This document shows positions 42,549 through 51,268 of a stretch of DNA of 64,000 bases, one piece after another. Each line of letters opens with the position of its first letter. The first letter of the stretch is position 1. Below the pieces are notes generated by a model. The model saw only the letters and a program-made list of their open reading frames with translations, was not told the DNA's origin and did not search any database. Position numbers and translations under genes: made by a program. Location of the stretch: positions 62,001 to 126,000 of the forward strand of contig BNYG01000003.1 in assembly GCA_026000155.1 (NCBI GenBank). Direction: 5' to 3'. This DNA is from Bacteroidia bacterium (GTDB lineage Bacteria; Bacteroidota; Bacteroidia; Bacteroidales; Azobacteroidaceae).

Positions 42549-44036
42549 TTACGGCATGGCCGGTAATGACCAACCTGCTCGATATTTATGATTGATTAGT
42601 TCGGCAGCAAATGCTTGTGCATTTTCCGGTTCTGTCCAGGTTTTATTGAAAGAAGGATGACCATCTTTGATCGTAAATCCGTCTTTAATGACCGTTCTAA
42701 TGGTTTCATCCGGACCAATATTCGTGAATTTCATATTCGGACCATCCCAATGCAATTCCTTGTTCAGCGCTTGAAGACGTACTGCCAATACTCCCATGAC
42801 AACCATTTCATTAAATGGGCCTGCTTCGGAGAAGTCGGATTTTGAAGGTACACGGTTAGCAGCGCTTTCTTTACATGCACGCACCCAATCCATTTCATGA
42901 CCACCGGTACCACCGGTAACACGGCGTTCGGTTTGAGGCACAGAAGGAACACGACCCGACATTAACCAAGGATTTGCACCATAACAGTTAGTAATCAAAG
43001 TATCTTTGGTACCGTGGAAGATGACCAAACCACCGCCACTACCCATGAGTTGTTTGCCGACAGGGAAACCTGCAGGGCGATCCGGCATCATACCGCCATC
43101 GTACCAATGTACAACCACTTCCGGCATTCCTACCTTTTTCAGGTTTTCACGAGCGGGGAAAGTCAGTTTAACATGTTGTGCCTGAGGTGCGCATTCATTT
43201 AATAACAGGGTAGAAGAACCTTCCGCTTTAATCGGATATCCTAATTTCAGACCGGTGAATGCCGGATGCAAGATATGGCATGCCATATCGCCCAAAGCGC
43301 CTGTACCGTAGGGCCACCAGCCGCGCCAATTCCACGGATGATAAATAGCATTGTAAGGACGTACGGCAGTCGGACCGGAGAATAAATCCCAATCCAGGGT
43401 GGAAGGAATTTTATCTACTTTATCCGGTGTATTCAATCCTTGCGGCCAGATAGGGCGGTCGGTAGCGGCTTCTACTTTCAGTACTTCGCCGATTTCGCCA
43501 TTCCAGATCCATTCATTGGAAAGATTCACCCCTTCACCCGATGCTCCCTGATTACCCATTTGGGTAGCCACTTTGTATTTTGCCGCTAATTTTGTCAGCA
43601 AACGGGATTCATATACCGAATGGGTTAAGGGTTTCTGTACATACGTGTGTTTGCCCAACGTAATACCGGTAGCAGCGATGATGGCATGCGTATGGTCGGC
43701 AGTAGCCACGATGACGGCATCGATGTCTTTGCCCATTTCGTCGTACATTTTGCGCCAGTCTTTGTATCGTTTTGCACCCGGATTGTCTTCAAATACTCCG
43801 GCAGCATATTTCCAATCTACATCGCACAAAGCAACGAGATTTTCCGTTTTTCTTACCGCCTTGATATTTGAATTACCCATACCGCCAATACCAACAGCAG
43901 CGATATTAAGTTTATCACTCGGAGCTGTCACTCCACTAAAACTTTTTCCCATAACTACATTGGGGATGATGGTTAATCCCAAAGCTGCAGTTCCGCTTTT
44001 TTGAAGAAAAGATCTTCGACTCATTGAGTTAGACAT
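42549..44036 (-). CDS. Tat-exported Gfo/Idh/MocA-family oxidoreductase
   Basis: A 495-residue protein with a twin-arginine signal (SRRSFLQKSGTAALGL). The NAD(P)-binding Rossmann fold follows (LNIAAVGIGGMGNSNIKAV, then VALCDVDWKYA), and a conserved EKP-like loop reads THAYVQKPLTH-like (HTYVQKPLTHSVYE, near residue 130). The C-terminal domain carries GALGDMACHILHPAF. Such periplasmic oxidoreductases act on sugars, using a tightly bound cofactor. The partner is the DUF1080 gene downstream. The two could together remodel glycosides by a 3-keto route, but this is inference. Confidence 0.9.
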   Translation of the reverse strand: MSNSMSRRSFLQKSGTAALGLTIIPNVVMGKSFSGVTAPSDKLNIAAVGIGGMGNSNIKAVRKTENLVALCDVDWKYAAGVFEDNPGAKRYKDWRKMYDEMGKDIDAVIVATADHTHAIIAATGITLGKHTYVQKPLTHSVYESRLLTKLAAKYKVATQMGNQGASGEGVNLSNEWIWNGEIGEVLKVEAATDRPIWPQGLNTPDKVDKIPSTLDWDLFSGPTAVRPYNAIYHPWNWRGWWPYGTGALGDMACHILHPAFTGLKLGYPIKAEGSSTLLLNECAPQAQHVKLTFPARENLKKVGMPEVVVHWYDGGMMPDRPAGFPVGKQLMGSGGGLVIFHGTKDTLITNCYGANPWLMSGRVPSVPQTERRVTGGTGGHEMDWVRACKESAANRVPSKSDFSEAGPFNEMVVMGVLAVRLQALNKELHWDGPNMKFTNIGPDETIRTVIKDGFTIKDGHPSFNKTWTEPENAQAFAAELINHKYRAGWSLPAMP

Positions 44037-44135
44037 AAGTACTTAGATTTTATATAAAAAATTAAAATATTACATAAACGGTTCCAAAGATAAAGAAGAT
44101 TTTCCAGATTTCATCATTATTATAACAGAAAATTG

Positions 44136-44143
44136 TAATTTTG
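44136..44143 (+). promoter_or_regulatory. -7 box of mnmA, close to a leaderless start
   Basis: TAATTTTG fits TAnnTTTG and ends only 8 bases before the mnmA ATG (44152), so the transcript would have almost no leader. A T-rich stretch near 44110 may act as -33. Confidence 0.5.
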
Positions 44144-44151
44144 CATCTGAA

Positions 44152-45231
44152 ATGAAAATTGCAGCATTAGTATCGGGCGGAGTGGACAGTTCGGTGGTCG
44201 TTCACCAACTGAAAGAAGCGGGTTACGATCCCGTTATTTTCTATATTAAAATAGGTATGGAAGATAAGGACGGGTATATCGATTGTCCGGCGGAAGAAGA
44301 TATTGAAATCACTACGTATATTGCCAAAAAATACGGCTGTCAAATGGAGGTGGTATCGCTCCACGAAGAATATTGGGAAAATGTGGTCAGTTATACCATT
44401 GATGCGGTTCGCCGCGGATTAACTCCCAATCCGGATATGATGTGCAACAAACTGATCAAGTTCGGTACTTTTGAACAAAAATGGGGACATGAATTCGACA
44501 AGATTGCTACCGGACATTATGCAACGACTACGGAAATAAAGAATAAAGTCTATCTTTCCACCGCTACGGATAAAGTAAAAGACCAGACGTATTTTCTCGG
44601 ACAGGTCGATTATCTGCAAATATCCAAACTGATGTTCCCGATCGGGCACCTGCAAAAAAGCGAAGTGCGGGCGATTGCCGCCGAACAGGGATTGCCCAGC
44701 GCCCTGCGGAAAGACAGTCAGGGAATTTGTTTTTTGGGAAAAATCAATTACAACGATTTCATCCGGCGGTATCTGGGAGAAAAACCGGGAAAAATTGTTG
44801 AATTGGAAACCGGAAAAATACTGGGAGAACACAAGGGTTATTGGTTCCATACCATCGGGCAGCGGAGGGGATTACAGCTGAGCGGAGGTCCCTGGTTTGT
44901 CGTCAAAAAAGACATTCCCCGGAATATTATCTATGTTTCAAACGGCTACGATCCCGACACCCAGTACGGCAAAACCGTCAACCTGCAGGGCTTCCATTTC
45001 ATTACCGGAGATCCGTGGGGAGATTTCAGCGGCGAAAAAGAAATTGCGTTTAAAATACGGCATACGCCCGAATTTACTTTCGGGAAACTCAAAAAAATCG
45101 GTGACATTTACCGGATCGAATCAGATGATAAGATCCAGGGAATAGCCGCCGGACAGTTCGGCGTTGTATATGATTCAGCCTGCCGGCTGTGCCTCGGCAG
45201 CGGAATGATTATTGATGATTTAATCGGCTAA
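44152..45231 (+). CDS. mnmA: tRNA-specific 2-thiouridylase MnmA
   Basis: MnmA thiolates U34 of tRNA-Lys, -Glu and -Gln. The PP-loop SGGVDSS is at residues 8-14, so the start cannot be later. The catalytic Cys pair is Cys98 (PDMMCNK) and Cys193 (GICFLG), and the central domain has the tRNA-binding [14 protein letters not shown] segment ([11 protein letters not shown]). Length is 359 residues, typical for the family. It overlaps the 3' end of the convergent acetyltransferase gene by 12 bases. Confidence 0.96.
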   Translation: MKIAALVSGGVDSSVVVHQLKEAGYDPVIFYIKIGMEDKDGYIDCPAEEDIEITTYIAKKYGCQMEVVSLHEEYWENVVSYTIDAVRRGLTPNPDMMCNKLIKFGTFEQKWGHEFDKIATGHYATTTEIKNKVYLSTATDKVKDQTYFLGQVDYLQISKLMFPIGHLQKSEVRAIAAEQGLPSALRKDSQGICFLGKINYNDFIRRYLGEKPGKIVELETGKILGEHKGYWFHTIGQRRGLQLSGGPWFVVKKDIPRNIIYVSNGYDPDTQYGKTVNLQGFHFITGDPWGDFSGEKEIAFKIRHTPEFTFGKLKKIGDIYRIESDDKIQGIAAGQFGVVYDSACRLCLGSGMIIDDLIG

Positions 45232-45504
45232 GACGTCGTTTGTTTCCGGTATCCGTTCGAATAAAGCCACTACAAACGGACAAATGGGTACAATCTTGAC
45301 CTCCCTTTCCCGTGCGAAATCGACGGCTTTATCGAATAATTTTTTACCGATGCCCTGTCCTTCAAATTCCGGTTCAACACCGGTGTGGTCAATGAGAATC
45401 TTATCTTTCCCCCGCCAGATATACGTCATTTCACCCATTTCGGTTCCGTCTGCCATCGCTTTGAAAACCCCTTCTTTCCCGTTGTCTTTTTGAATAATAT
45501 CCAT
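45220..45504 (-). CDS. Small GNAT-like N-acetyltransferase
   Basis: A 94-residue protein of the minimal GNAT type, as in YjdJ-like proteins. The acetyl-CoA binding motif appears as [21 protein letters not shown] (residues about 42-62). The C-terminal strand reads [14 protein letters not shown]. The substrate is unknown. It is convergent with mnmA and the stop codons overlap by 12 bases. Such tiny GNATs are widely conserved and often act on unknown small molecules or protein N-termini. Confidence 0.85.
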   Translation of the reverse strand: MDIIQKDNGKEGVFKAMADGTEMGEMTYIWRGKDKILIDHTGVEPEFEGQGIGKKLFDKAVDFAREREVKIVPICPFVVALFERIPETNDVLAD

Positions 45505-45616
45505 AATTTTTTTTATTTGTATTTATATAACAGCAGAAAAGGGATTTTGTTTTCATCCGGTCTTTTCACTTTTTTGTGAGAAAGCCTCAGATACTACTTA
45601 CTATTTCCCACAATTT

Positions 45617-46072
45617 TTACAAATCAGCAGAATTTTTAGTCAATTCATACTTGTCTGCAAGTTCACCGGTGATGGGCTTGCCTTCCATATCCAGTTGTAT
45701 CAACCTGTTTTCGCCTACTTGGTAATAGGGCGGAATGCTCGCGTCGTTTTTCAGGTTGACAATGCTGCCTGTTTCATCCCACGAAAACTCGCCCACTATT
45801 TGCGTAGGAGTGTTGTCATTCGTACCGAGATAAAGATAAGACAGCTCATAAGTGCTTGGATTCAACACAATAGTTACCTGGATGCCTTCGCAATCGGCAC
45901 AGGGGATAACGCCCGTGTACTTGCCTCCCCAATCCAAACTGGTACGCGAGTTGTCGGCCATGCTGGAGATAACAACCTCTTCCGACTTCTTCTGCTGTCC
46001 GCCGCCACACGACACAAAGCTTGCTACCGATAAAACGGCAACCGCAACCATCGCAAAAAATACTTTTTTCAT
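45617..46072 (-). CDS. NlpE-like copper-resistance lipoprotein
   Basis: A 151-residue lipoprotein (lipobox VASFVSC, Cys22). After a short linker it carries the NlpE N-terminal domain with the GVIPCADCEGIQVTIVLNP motif; CxxC there binds copper or senses disulfide status in E. coli. Later strands (YELSYLYLGTND) match. It lacks the second OB domain of E. coli NlpE, as in many Bacteroidota members. The 5' leader is about 150 bases and contains a hairpin (46104-46135). Confidence 0.85.
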   Translation of the reverse strand: MKKVFFAMVAVAVLSVASFVSCGGGQQKKSEEVVISSMADNSRTSLDWGGKYTGVIPCADCEGIQVTIVLNPSTYELSYLYLGTNDNTPTQIVGEFSWDETGSIVNLKNDASIPPYYQVGENRLIQLDMEGKPITGELADKYELTKNSADL

Positions 46073-46103
46073 TTTCTTTTAAGTTTAAATGAATACTAAA
46101 TAT

Positions 46104-46135
46104 AACTTACTGAACTTTCGCGAGTTCGGTAAGTT
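46104..46135 (-). promoter_or_regulatory. 13-bp hairpin in the leader of the NlpE-like gene
   Basis: AACTTACTGAACT (46104-46116) pairs with AGTTCGGTAAGTT (46123-46135) with one G-U wobble and a six-base loop. It lies between a minus-strand -7 box (46228-46235) and the start codon at 46072. It could be an attenuator, a protein site, or the terminator of the upstream DJ-1 gene. Confidence 0.45.
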
Positions 46136-46227
46136 GTTGAAAATAAGATAAAAGAGCAGCAAAAAAATTGATAAATTACTGATAATTAGTAACTTTTTGT
46201 TGCAAAACAAAATCCCATGCTGCGATA

Positions 46228-46235
46228 CAAAGATA
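46228..46235 (-). promoter_or_regulatory. -7 box for the NlpE-like gene (minus strand)
   Basis: TATCTTTG on the minus strand fits TAnnTTTG exactly, about 155 bases before the NlpE-like start codon. No confident -33 box. Confidence 0.45.
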
Positions 46236-46273
46236 CGAAAATTATTTTAGAGATAAAAGACTTTTTTACTATT

Positions 46274-46819
46274 TCAAGCCAACAACATACCTGAGGCGAC
46301 TTTGTTCGCTCTTTTTTGCCCTTGTAATTCGGCAACAATAACCAGACCGAAATCAAATACGAATCCGGGACCTTTGCCTGTAATGATGTTTCCGTCTTTC
46401 ACTACGGCGGCATTCACGAGTCTTGCTCCCAGTAACGTGTCTTCATAACCGGGATAAACCGTTGCCTGTTTGTCCTGCAATATGCCCAATCCTCCCAACA
46501 CCAAAGGCGCTGCGCAGATAGCTGCAATCCGTTTTCTTTCGTTATGATAGTACATCAACAACGATTTTAATTCTTCGTGGGCATTCAGATTACTTGCTCC
46601 GGGCATTCCTCCGGGCAATATTAACATGGCGCCATTGGAAAAATCGGTTTCTTCAAATAATTTATCCGCTACTACCGGAATACGATGTGTCCCCGTAACC
46701 ACCTTAGCGCCGGTAACAGATACGGTAGTTACCTTCAATCCGCCACGGTACAAAATATCAATGGTAGTGACGGCTTCCGTTTCTTCAAAACCTTCTGCTA
46801 AAAAAAGAAAAACTTCCAT
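46274..46819 (-). CDS. DJ-1/PfpI-family protein
   Basis: A 181-residue DJ-1-type protein with the nucleophile-elbow Cys102 in IAAICAAPLVLG, the conserved acidic Glu near 15 (FEETEAV) and the segment LILPGGMPGA near 70. It has no signal peptide and is cytosolic. Family members act as glyoxalases, deglycases or chaperones; the exact activity of the Bacteroidales branch is unknown. It starts just downstream of the TonB gene and shares its strand. Confidence 0.93.
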   Translation of the reverse strand: MEVFLFLAEGFEETEAVTTIDILYRGGLKVTTVSVTGAKVVTGTHRIPVVADKLFEETDFSNGAMLILPGGMPGASNLNAHEELKSLLMYYHNERKRIAAICAAPLVLGGLGILQDKQATVYPGYEDTLLGARLVNAAVVKDGNIITGKGPGFVFDFGLVIVAELQGQKRANKVASGMLLA

Positions 46820-46862
46820 ACTGAGTGTGATTTATAAGTTATAATAATATGTGTTATGTGTG

Positions 46863-47693
46863 TTATTTTAGTGTGTATCTATACGTAATGGTCCCTATTT
46901 GATTTTGCGTACCGTTAATGGCGTTGAATTTGGTCCTTTTTGCTGCTTCAACAGCCGATTTGCGCATATTGGCATTTTCAATATTGGTGCCTCGCAAACG
47001 GACTTCTGCTTGGATGACGTTTCCTTGCGGATCGACCGTAATTTCCAACACAATAGAGCCTTCTTCCTGAATATCATACGCCGGACGTTGCAGGCTTCCT
47101 CCTCTTACCGATCTTCCGCTCAAATCGAAACTGCCGACCCCGCCCACTCCGGTATATGGACCGGTCGTTGCATTGCCTTGCGCACTTCCTTGATTGCCGG
47201 AACCGGAGGCTGCTGTTCCTTCGCTGCTGCCGGGGGTATTTCCCACGCCGAAAGCATTTGACATTTGCTGATTAATAGCGTCTTTTTTCCGCTGCTCTTC
47301 GGCTAAACGTTGTCTTTCCGCTTCCCGGCGTTCCTGTTCGATTTTTTGGCGTTCCTGTTCGGCTTTCCGCTCTTTCTCTTTTGCAGCTTCAATAGCCGCT
47401 GTTTGTTCTGTATTTTGCGTAATGACAGGCTGTTGGCGAACCGGCTGTGCAGGTACGGATGCAGGTACAACTTCCGGAACCGGAGTTTCGACCGGCGTTT
47501 CCGATTCGCTTCTTGCAGGGGCAGGTTCAAAAGTCCCGGCCGCCCAGTCAACGGTTCCGAAATTGACAGGGATACCCTCTTCCTCCGCTTTTATTTCTGT
47601 CTGTAAAAAAATAAGAGACAGGATGAAAACGATCAGCAGGCAAAGAAGAGCCGAAGCGGTAAATCCGTATTTCTGTTCTTTTGTCATTTTCAT
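46863..47693 (-). CDS. tonB: TonB-family energy transducer
   Basis: A 276-residue protein with one N-terminal membrane helix (FTASALLCLLIVFILSLIFL), a Pro/Val/Glu-rich region (about 55-95), a charged coiled-coil (EKERKAEQERQKIEQE, then ERREAERQRLAEEQRKK), a Gly/Ser-rich linker, and a TonB C-terminal domain (about 205-276, GSIVLEITVDPQGNVIQAEV and KFNAINGTQNQIGTITYRYTLK). It spans the periplasm and passes proton-motive energy to outer-membrane receptors such as the one at 5048-7324. The start overlaps the ExbD stop by 4 bases. Confidence 0.93.
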   Translation of the reverse strand: MKMTKEQKYGFTASALLCLLIVFILSLIFLQTEIKAEEEGIPVNFGTVDWAAGTFEPAPARSESETPVETPVPEVVPASVPAQPVRQQPVITQNTEQTAAIEAAKEKERKAEQERQKIEQERREAERQRLAEEQRKKDAINQQMSNAFGVGNTPGSSEGTAASGSGNQGSAQGNATTGPYTGVGGVGSFDLSGRSVRGGSLQRPAYDIQEEGSIVLEITVDPQGNVIQAEVRLRGTNIENANMRKSAVEAAKRTKFNAINGTQNQIGTITYRYTLK

Positions 47694-48097
47694 TTCGGAC
47701 GCGTTACCAAAAGCATTTTAAAATTATTCCGATTTACCAAATCCAATATACGCACTACTTCCGAATAAGGAATTGTTTCGTCGGCGTAAAGCGCTACATA
47801 CATTTCGTTGTTCCGGCTGTAACTGTCTTGCAGAAATGGAACAATCTCTTCAAAAAGCACCGGTTTTTCTTTCCGGGTACCAAAAGCTGCATAATAATTC
47901 AAATTCTTATCAATCGTGATCCGCGCCAGGGGTTTGGAAACCGATTGCTGCGTACTTTGCGGCAGCAGCACTTTGATGGCATTGGGCGTGATTTGGGTAG
48001 AGGTAATCATAAAGAATATGAGCAACAAAAAAATCATATCCGTCATGGAAGCCATACTGAATTCCGCATTTGTTTTTCTTCTTCTCCGGATGGCCAT
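47690..48097 (-). CDS. exbD: ExbD/TolR biopolymer transporter
   Basis: A 135-residue protein with one membrane segment near residues 17-37 that contains the key Asp (MTDMIFLLLIFFMITS), as required for proton use. The periplasmic domain follows, with a PQSTQQSVSKPLARITIDKN-type strand. It shares the operon with ExbB upstream (3 bases) and TonB downstream (overlap). Many Bacteroidota have two ExbD genes in this operon; only one is seen here. Confidence 0.93.
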   Translation of the reverse strand: MAIRRRRKTNAEFSMASMTDMIFLLLIFFMITSTQITPNAIKVLLPQSTQQSVSKPLARITIDKNLNYYAAFGTRKEKPVLFEEIVPFLQDSYSRNNEMYVALYADETIPYSEVVRILDLVNRNNFKMLLVTRPK

Positions 48098-48100
48098 GGC

Positions 48101-48811
48101 TTATTGTTTTGCAGGTTCGTTTAATAAATCCATGAAATCCATGGTGCCGGTTTCCATCTTAGTGATCACCCCATCCACTTTGGCTACCAAATAATTGTAA
48201 GCAAACAAGGCGGGAATTCCCACCGAAAGACCGGCAACGGTGGTCACTAATGCTTCGTAAATCCCGGAAGATAACAGGGTAATATCCACATTGCTTCCGG
48301 CATTGGCCATATCGAAAAAAGCGCGAACCATCCCGGTTACGGTTCCGAAAAATCCCAACATGGGCGCTATGGCAGCGGTAGTCGCCACCCAGGGAAAGCC
48401 TTTTTCCAACTTGGCTACCTCAATATTCCCGACATTCTCAATAGAAACTAAAATATCGTTCATCGGGCGGCCCAAGCGCTGAACGCCTTTTCCAATCATA
48501 CGCGCATAAGGCGTATTGGTCTTTTGGCACAATTTTTCCGCCGATGGGATATTTCCTTCATGAATATAATCCTTGATACGATCCATGAACGTATCGTCTT
48601 CTTTCGCGGCCTTGTTAATCACCAAAATCCGTTCGATAAAAACCCCTGCTGCAATAAAAAATAAAACGACAATCGGAATCATCACCCATCCGCCTTTGAT
48701 GGCCAGGTCGAGAATATTCATTTTAACTTCGGTTGACTGGGTTGCAGCAAGGTCAACGGTCGTTGCGACTTCGTTAAAACCTTCCTGAATGAAAAGTAAT
48801 AGATTCATCAC
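48101..48811 (-). CDS. exbB: MotA/TolQ/ExbB proton channel protein
   Basis: A 236-residue ExbB-like protein with three membrane segments (about 35-55, 130-160 and 170-195). The conserved core WVATTAAIAPMLGFFGTVTGMVRAF is present, and the third segment ends with ALVTTVAGLSVGIPALFAYN. It is the first gene of exbB-exbD-tonB and forms the inner-membrane motor together with ExbD. Transcription runs divergently from the AcuB-like gene at 48901. Confidence 0.95.
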   Translation of the reverse strand: MMNLLLFIQEGFNEVATTVDLAATQSTEVKMNILDLAIKGGWVMIPIVVLFFIAAGVFIERILVINKAAKEDDTFMDRIKDYIHEGNIPSAEKLCQKTNTPYARMIGKGVQRLGRPMNDILVSIENVGNIEVAKLEKGFPWVATTAAIAPMLGFFGTVTGMVRAFFDMANAGSNVDITLLSSGIYEALVTTVAGLSVGIPALFAYNYLVAKVDGVITKMETGTMDFMDLLNEPAKQ

Positions 48812-48900
48812 TGTGTATTTTAAAATAAATAACTAAATTTGTATTGTTATTAAAAACAATTATAACACAAAAGTAGTTTATTTTACTTTAATACAACAAA

Positions 48901-49266
48901 ATGTTTAGTAAAGAATTCTTAACAAATCAATATTTTGCTCTGACGGAAAAATTGGATGAGAGCAGTAATGTAGGAAATGAAGGCGCCTGGATTGTCCTGG
49001 AAGTCAATCCGGACGATTATGTGCTTTCGCAAATGGTCCATTTAGTGGAGCAAAACAATGCCAAGGTTCTCCATATTTTTTCTTACATGGAAGAAGAAAC
49101 TTCCCGGCAACTTATTTTTTTGAAAATTGATTTGGAAGATGCCGGCGCTGTTTTGCGAAGTTTTGAACGGTTTAATTACACGGTCCGGTATTATTGGCAA
49201 AAACAGGCGAATGACGAAACCTTGCACAACCGCATCAACGAATTAATGTATTATCTGGAAATGTAG
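48901..49266 (+). pseudogene. AcuB-like protein lacking its CBS domains (internal deletion)
   Basis: The last 90 residues (IVLEVNPDDYVLSQMVHLVEQNNAKVLH and ERFNYTVRYYWQ to the end) match the C-terminal ACT-like domain of CBS-domain AcuB proteins that precede nadK in Bacteroidales. The first residues (MFSKEFL) resemble the family N-terminus. The roughly 100 residues of the two CBS domains between them are missing. The frame is kept, so a 121-residue protein could still be made. With 2 bases to the nadK start it is surely co-transcribed. Adenylate sensing by the CBS pair would be lost. The deletion could be an assembly artefact. Confidence 0.65.
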
Positions 49267-49268
49267 TT

Positions 49269-50144
49269 ATGAAAATCGGAATATTCGGAAGTGATTATCA
49301 GGCAGGAAAACAAAATTCCATTAAACAGCTTTTCGATTATTTAATCGAATGGAAAGCCGGGATTTGGGTAGAAAAACAGTTCTACAACTACCTGTCCAAA
49401 ACATTTGCTTTTACACCGGAGATAGCGGGATTAGTCGATGGCGACTCCTTTCCGCTGGATATGGCGTTCAGTCTGGGCGGCGATGGAACTTTTCTCCGGA
49501 CGGCAGCCTGGGTGGGGCGCCAGAATATTCCCATTTTAGGAATCAATACCGGTCGTCTGGGTTTTTTGGCGGACATCGGTACTTCCGACATCCGGGAAAC
49601 CTTGGCGGAAATCTTTCAGGGCGCCTATCAATTGGAAGAAAAAAGCTTGTTGCAATTGGAATCTTCTTCCCTGAATTTTTACGGACAATACAATTATGCG
49701 CTGAATGAACTGGCTATTTTGAAACGGGATACTTCCTCCATGATTGCCATTTCCACCTATTTAAATGATGAATTTCTGACCGAATACCTGGCCGACGGTT
49801 TATTATTGGCCACTCCTACCGGTTCCACGGCTTACAACCTGAGCGTAAACGGTCCGATTATCCTTCCGCAATCCGATGCTTTTGTATTGAGTCCGGTAGC
49901 TCCCCATTCGTTGAATGTGCGTCCCTTAGTGATTCCGGAAGATTATAAAATACGATTTAAAGTAGAATCCCGAAGTACGAATTTTCTGATTTCATTGGAC
50001 GGCCGTTCGGAAGTCCTTTCTTCCGGCAGTGAATTTCAAGTCCGGAAAGCCGATTTTACCATTAAAGTAGTCAAACGGATGCATCAGAATTTTTATGATA
50101 CCTTGCGGAAAAAATTACTGTGGGGGACGGATGTTAGGCAATAA
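49269..50144 (+). CDS. nadK: NAD kinase
   Basis: NadK phosphorylates NAD to NADP in the cytoplasm. The GGDGTFLR motif at 70-77 includes the catalytic Asp72; NTGRLGFLAD lies near 94 and the conserved TPTGSTAYNLSVNGP segment near 180. The length of 291 residues is normal. It starts 2 bases after the AcuB-like gene. No regulatory signal of its own is evident. Confidence 0.97.
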   Translation: MKIGIFGSDYQAGKQNSIKQLFDYLIEWKAGIWVEKQFYNYLSKTFAFTPEIAGLVDGDSFPLDMAFSLGGDGTFLRTAAWVGRQNIPILGINTGRLGFLADIGTSDIRETLAEIFQGAYQLEEKSLLQLESSSLNFYGQYNYALNELAILKRDTSSMIAISTYLNDEFLTEYLADGLLLATPTGSTAYNLSVNGPIILPQSDAFVLSPVAPHSLNVRPLVIPEDYKIRFKVESRSTNFLISLDGRSEVLSSGSEFQVRKADFTIKVVKRMHQNFYDTLRKKLLWGTDVRQ

Positions 50145-50150
50145 AGTAGG

Positions 50151-51251
50151 TTATATGCTTTCTTTCAAGACTCTTTTCACCGGCAAAATAAATCGTTCCA
50201 AAAGCGAAATATCTTCTGTAATAATATCTGCTTGTCCCTGCATGTTGAGCAGGTAAGGTAATTCTTTTTTATAAGTAGTTACAAGTTTATGGGGTAAACT
50301 TACTTCTACTGCATAATAAGCTGTTTCTCCGGTCTGAACCGGAACCAATGAAATGTTATTCACAATTCCCCGAAGAATGCCGTATTCGTTTTCGGGAAAA
50401 TTTTGTAAACGAATATTTACTTTTTGTCCTGTTTTCACTTTCCCCGAACGGGCAATGGGTAACATCGCTTTTCCGATTACTTCATGAGATGTATCCGGGA
50501 CAATCATAAATACTTCTTCTCCGGAGGAAACATTCTGATTTTCAATCCAATAGTTGGCAAACGTGATTTTCCCGTTAACAGGCGTCCGTAGCGCATAATT
50601 CAATTCCCATTCCTGAATATTTGTTTTTAGTTGCGAAATCAACGATTGAAGTTGTGTTTGCAGTTCATTCAGTTTTTCAATGTCTTGCTGCTCCGTATCC
50701 AACAAAGATTCTTTCAATTGCCCTATTTGAATTCGCATATTGTTCAGGTTTGAACGCATGTTTTCGCGAGACAGAAGGCTTTGCAAGTAGGCATTTTGGG
50801 ATGTTTCCAATTCTTCATTGGATATTACTCCTTTGGCATTCAGCACCGAATCGCGTTGAAATTGTTTTTGAGCAAGAATAAACTGTTCGTTTGTAATCCG
50901 TTGTTGATTGAGCAGATTATTGTATTGTTTTTCGTATTGGCTTATCCTTTCTTTTGTCATGGCCATTTTTTGCGGATAATACAATAATCGTTTGTATTCG
51001 GCATATTCAAACAAAGTGGTGTAGAAAGTGGAAAAGAGTTGTTGCAGGGAACCCAAATGCAGATTTTTATCCGGTAATGAAAAAGTATCGGTGTCCAAAT
51101 TCAATTGTTCCAGATAATTTTTTAGATTGACGATGTTATCGGTTTGTGCGGGATTATCAATCACAGCAAGGTAATCACCGGTTTTTACATCTTGATTGTC
51201 GTTTATGTATAATTGCTTGATTTTCCCTGAAGCATGGGCAACAATTGCCAC
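50151..51251 (-). CDS. HlyD-family membrane fusion protein, N-terminally truncated
   Basis: A periplasmic adaptor with a biotinyl-lipoyl half (GKIKQLYINDNQDVKTGDYLAVID), a long coiled coil (about 90-220) and C-terminal beta domains (NGKITFANYW, VRGIV-like KTGQKVNIRLQNFP). The family-like reading continues upstream of the codon used (GTG at 51251) as LGSALVKYPDVI up to about 51320, so the membrane helix and N-terminus are missing. There it meets the 3' end of the ABC gene. The protein probably served export of a modified peptide with the ABC transporter upstream. It may now lack its membrane anchor. Confidence 0.75.
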   Translation of the reverse strand: MAIVAHASGKIKQLYINDNQDVKTGDYLAVIDNPAQTDNIVNLKNYLEQLNLDTDTFSLPDKNLHLGSLQQLFSTFYTTLFEYAEYKRLLYYPQKMAMTKERISQYEKQYNNLLNQQRITNEQFILAQKQFQRDSVLNAKGVISNEELETSQNAYLQSLLSRENMRSNLNNMRIQIGQLKESLLDTEQQDIEKLNELQTQLQSLISQLKTNIQEWELNYALRTPVNGKITFANYWIENQNVSSGEEVFMIVPDTSHEVIGKAMLPIARSGKVKTGQKVNIRLQNFPENEYGILRGIVNNISLVPVQTGETAYYAVEVSLPHKLVTTYKKELPYLLNMQGQADIITEDISLLERFILPVKRVLKESI

Positions 51252-51268
51252 CGGGGGAGTAGAAGCAG

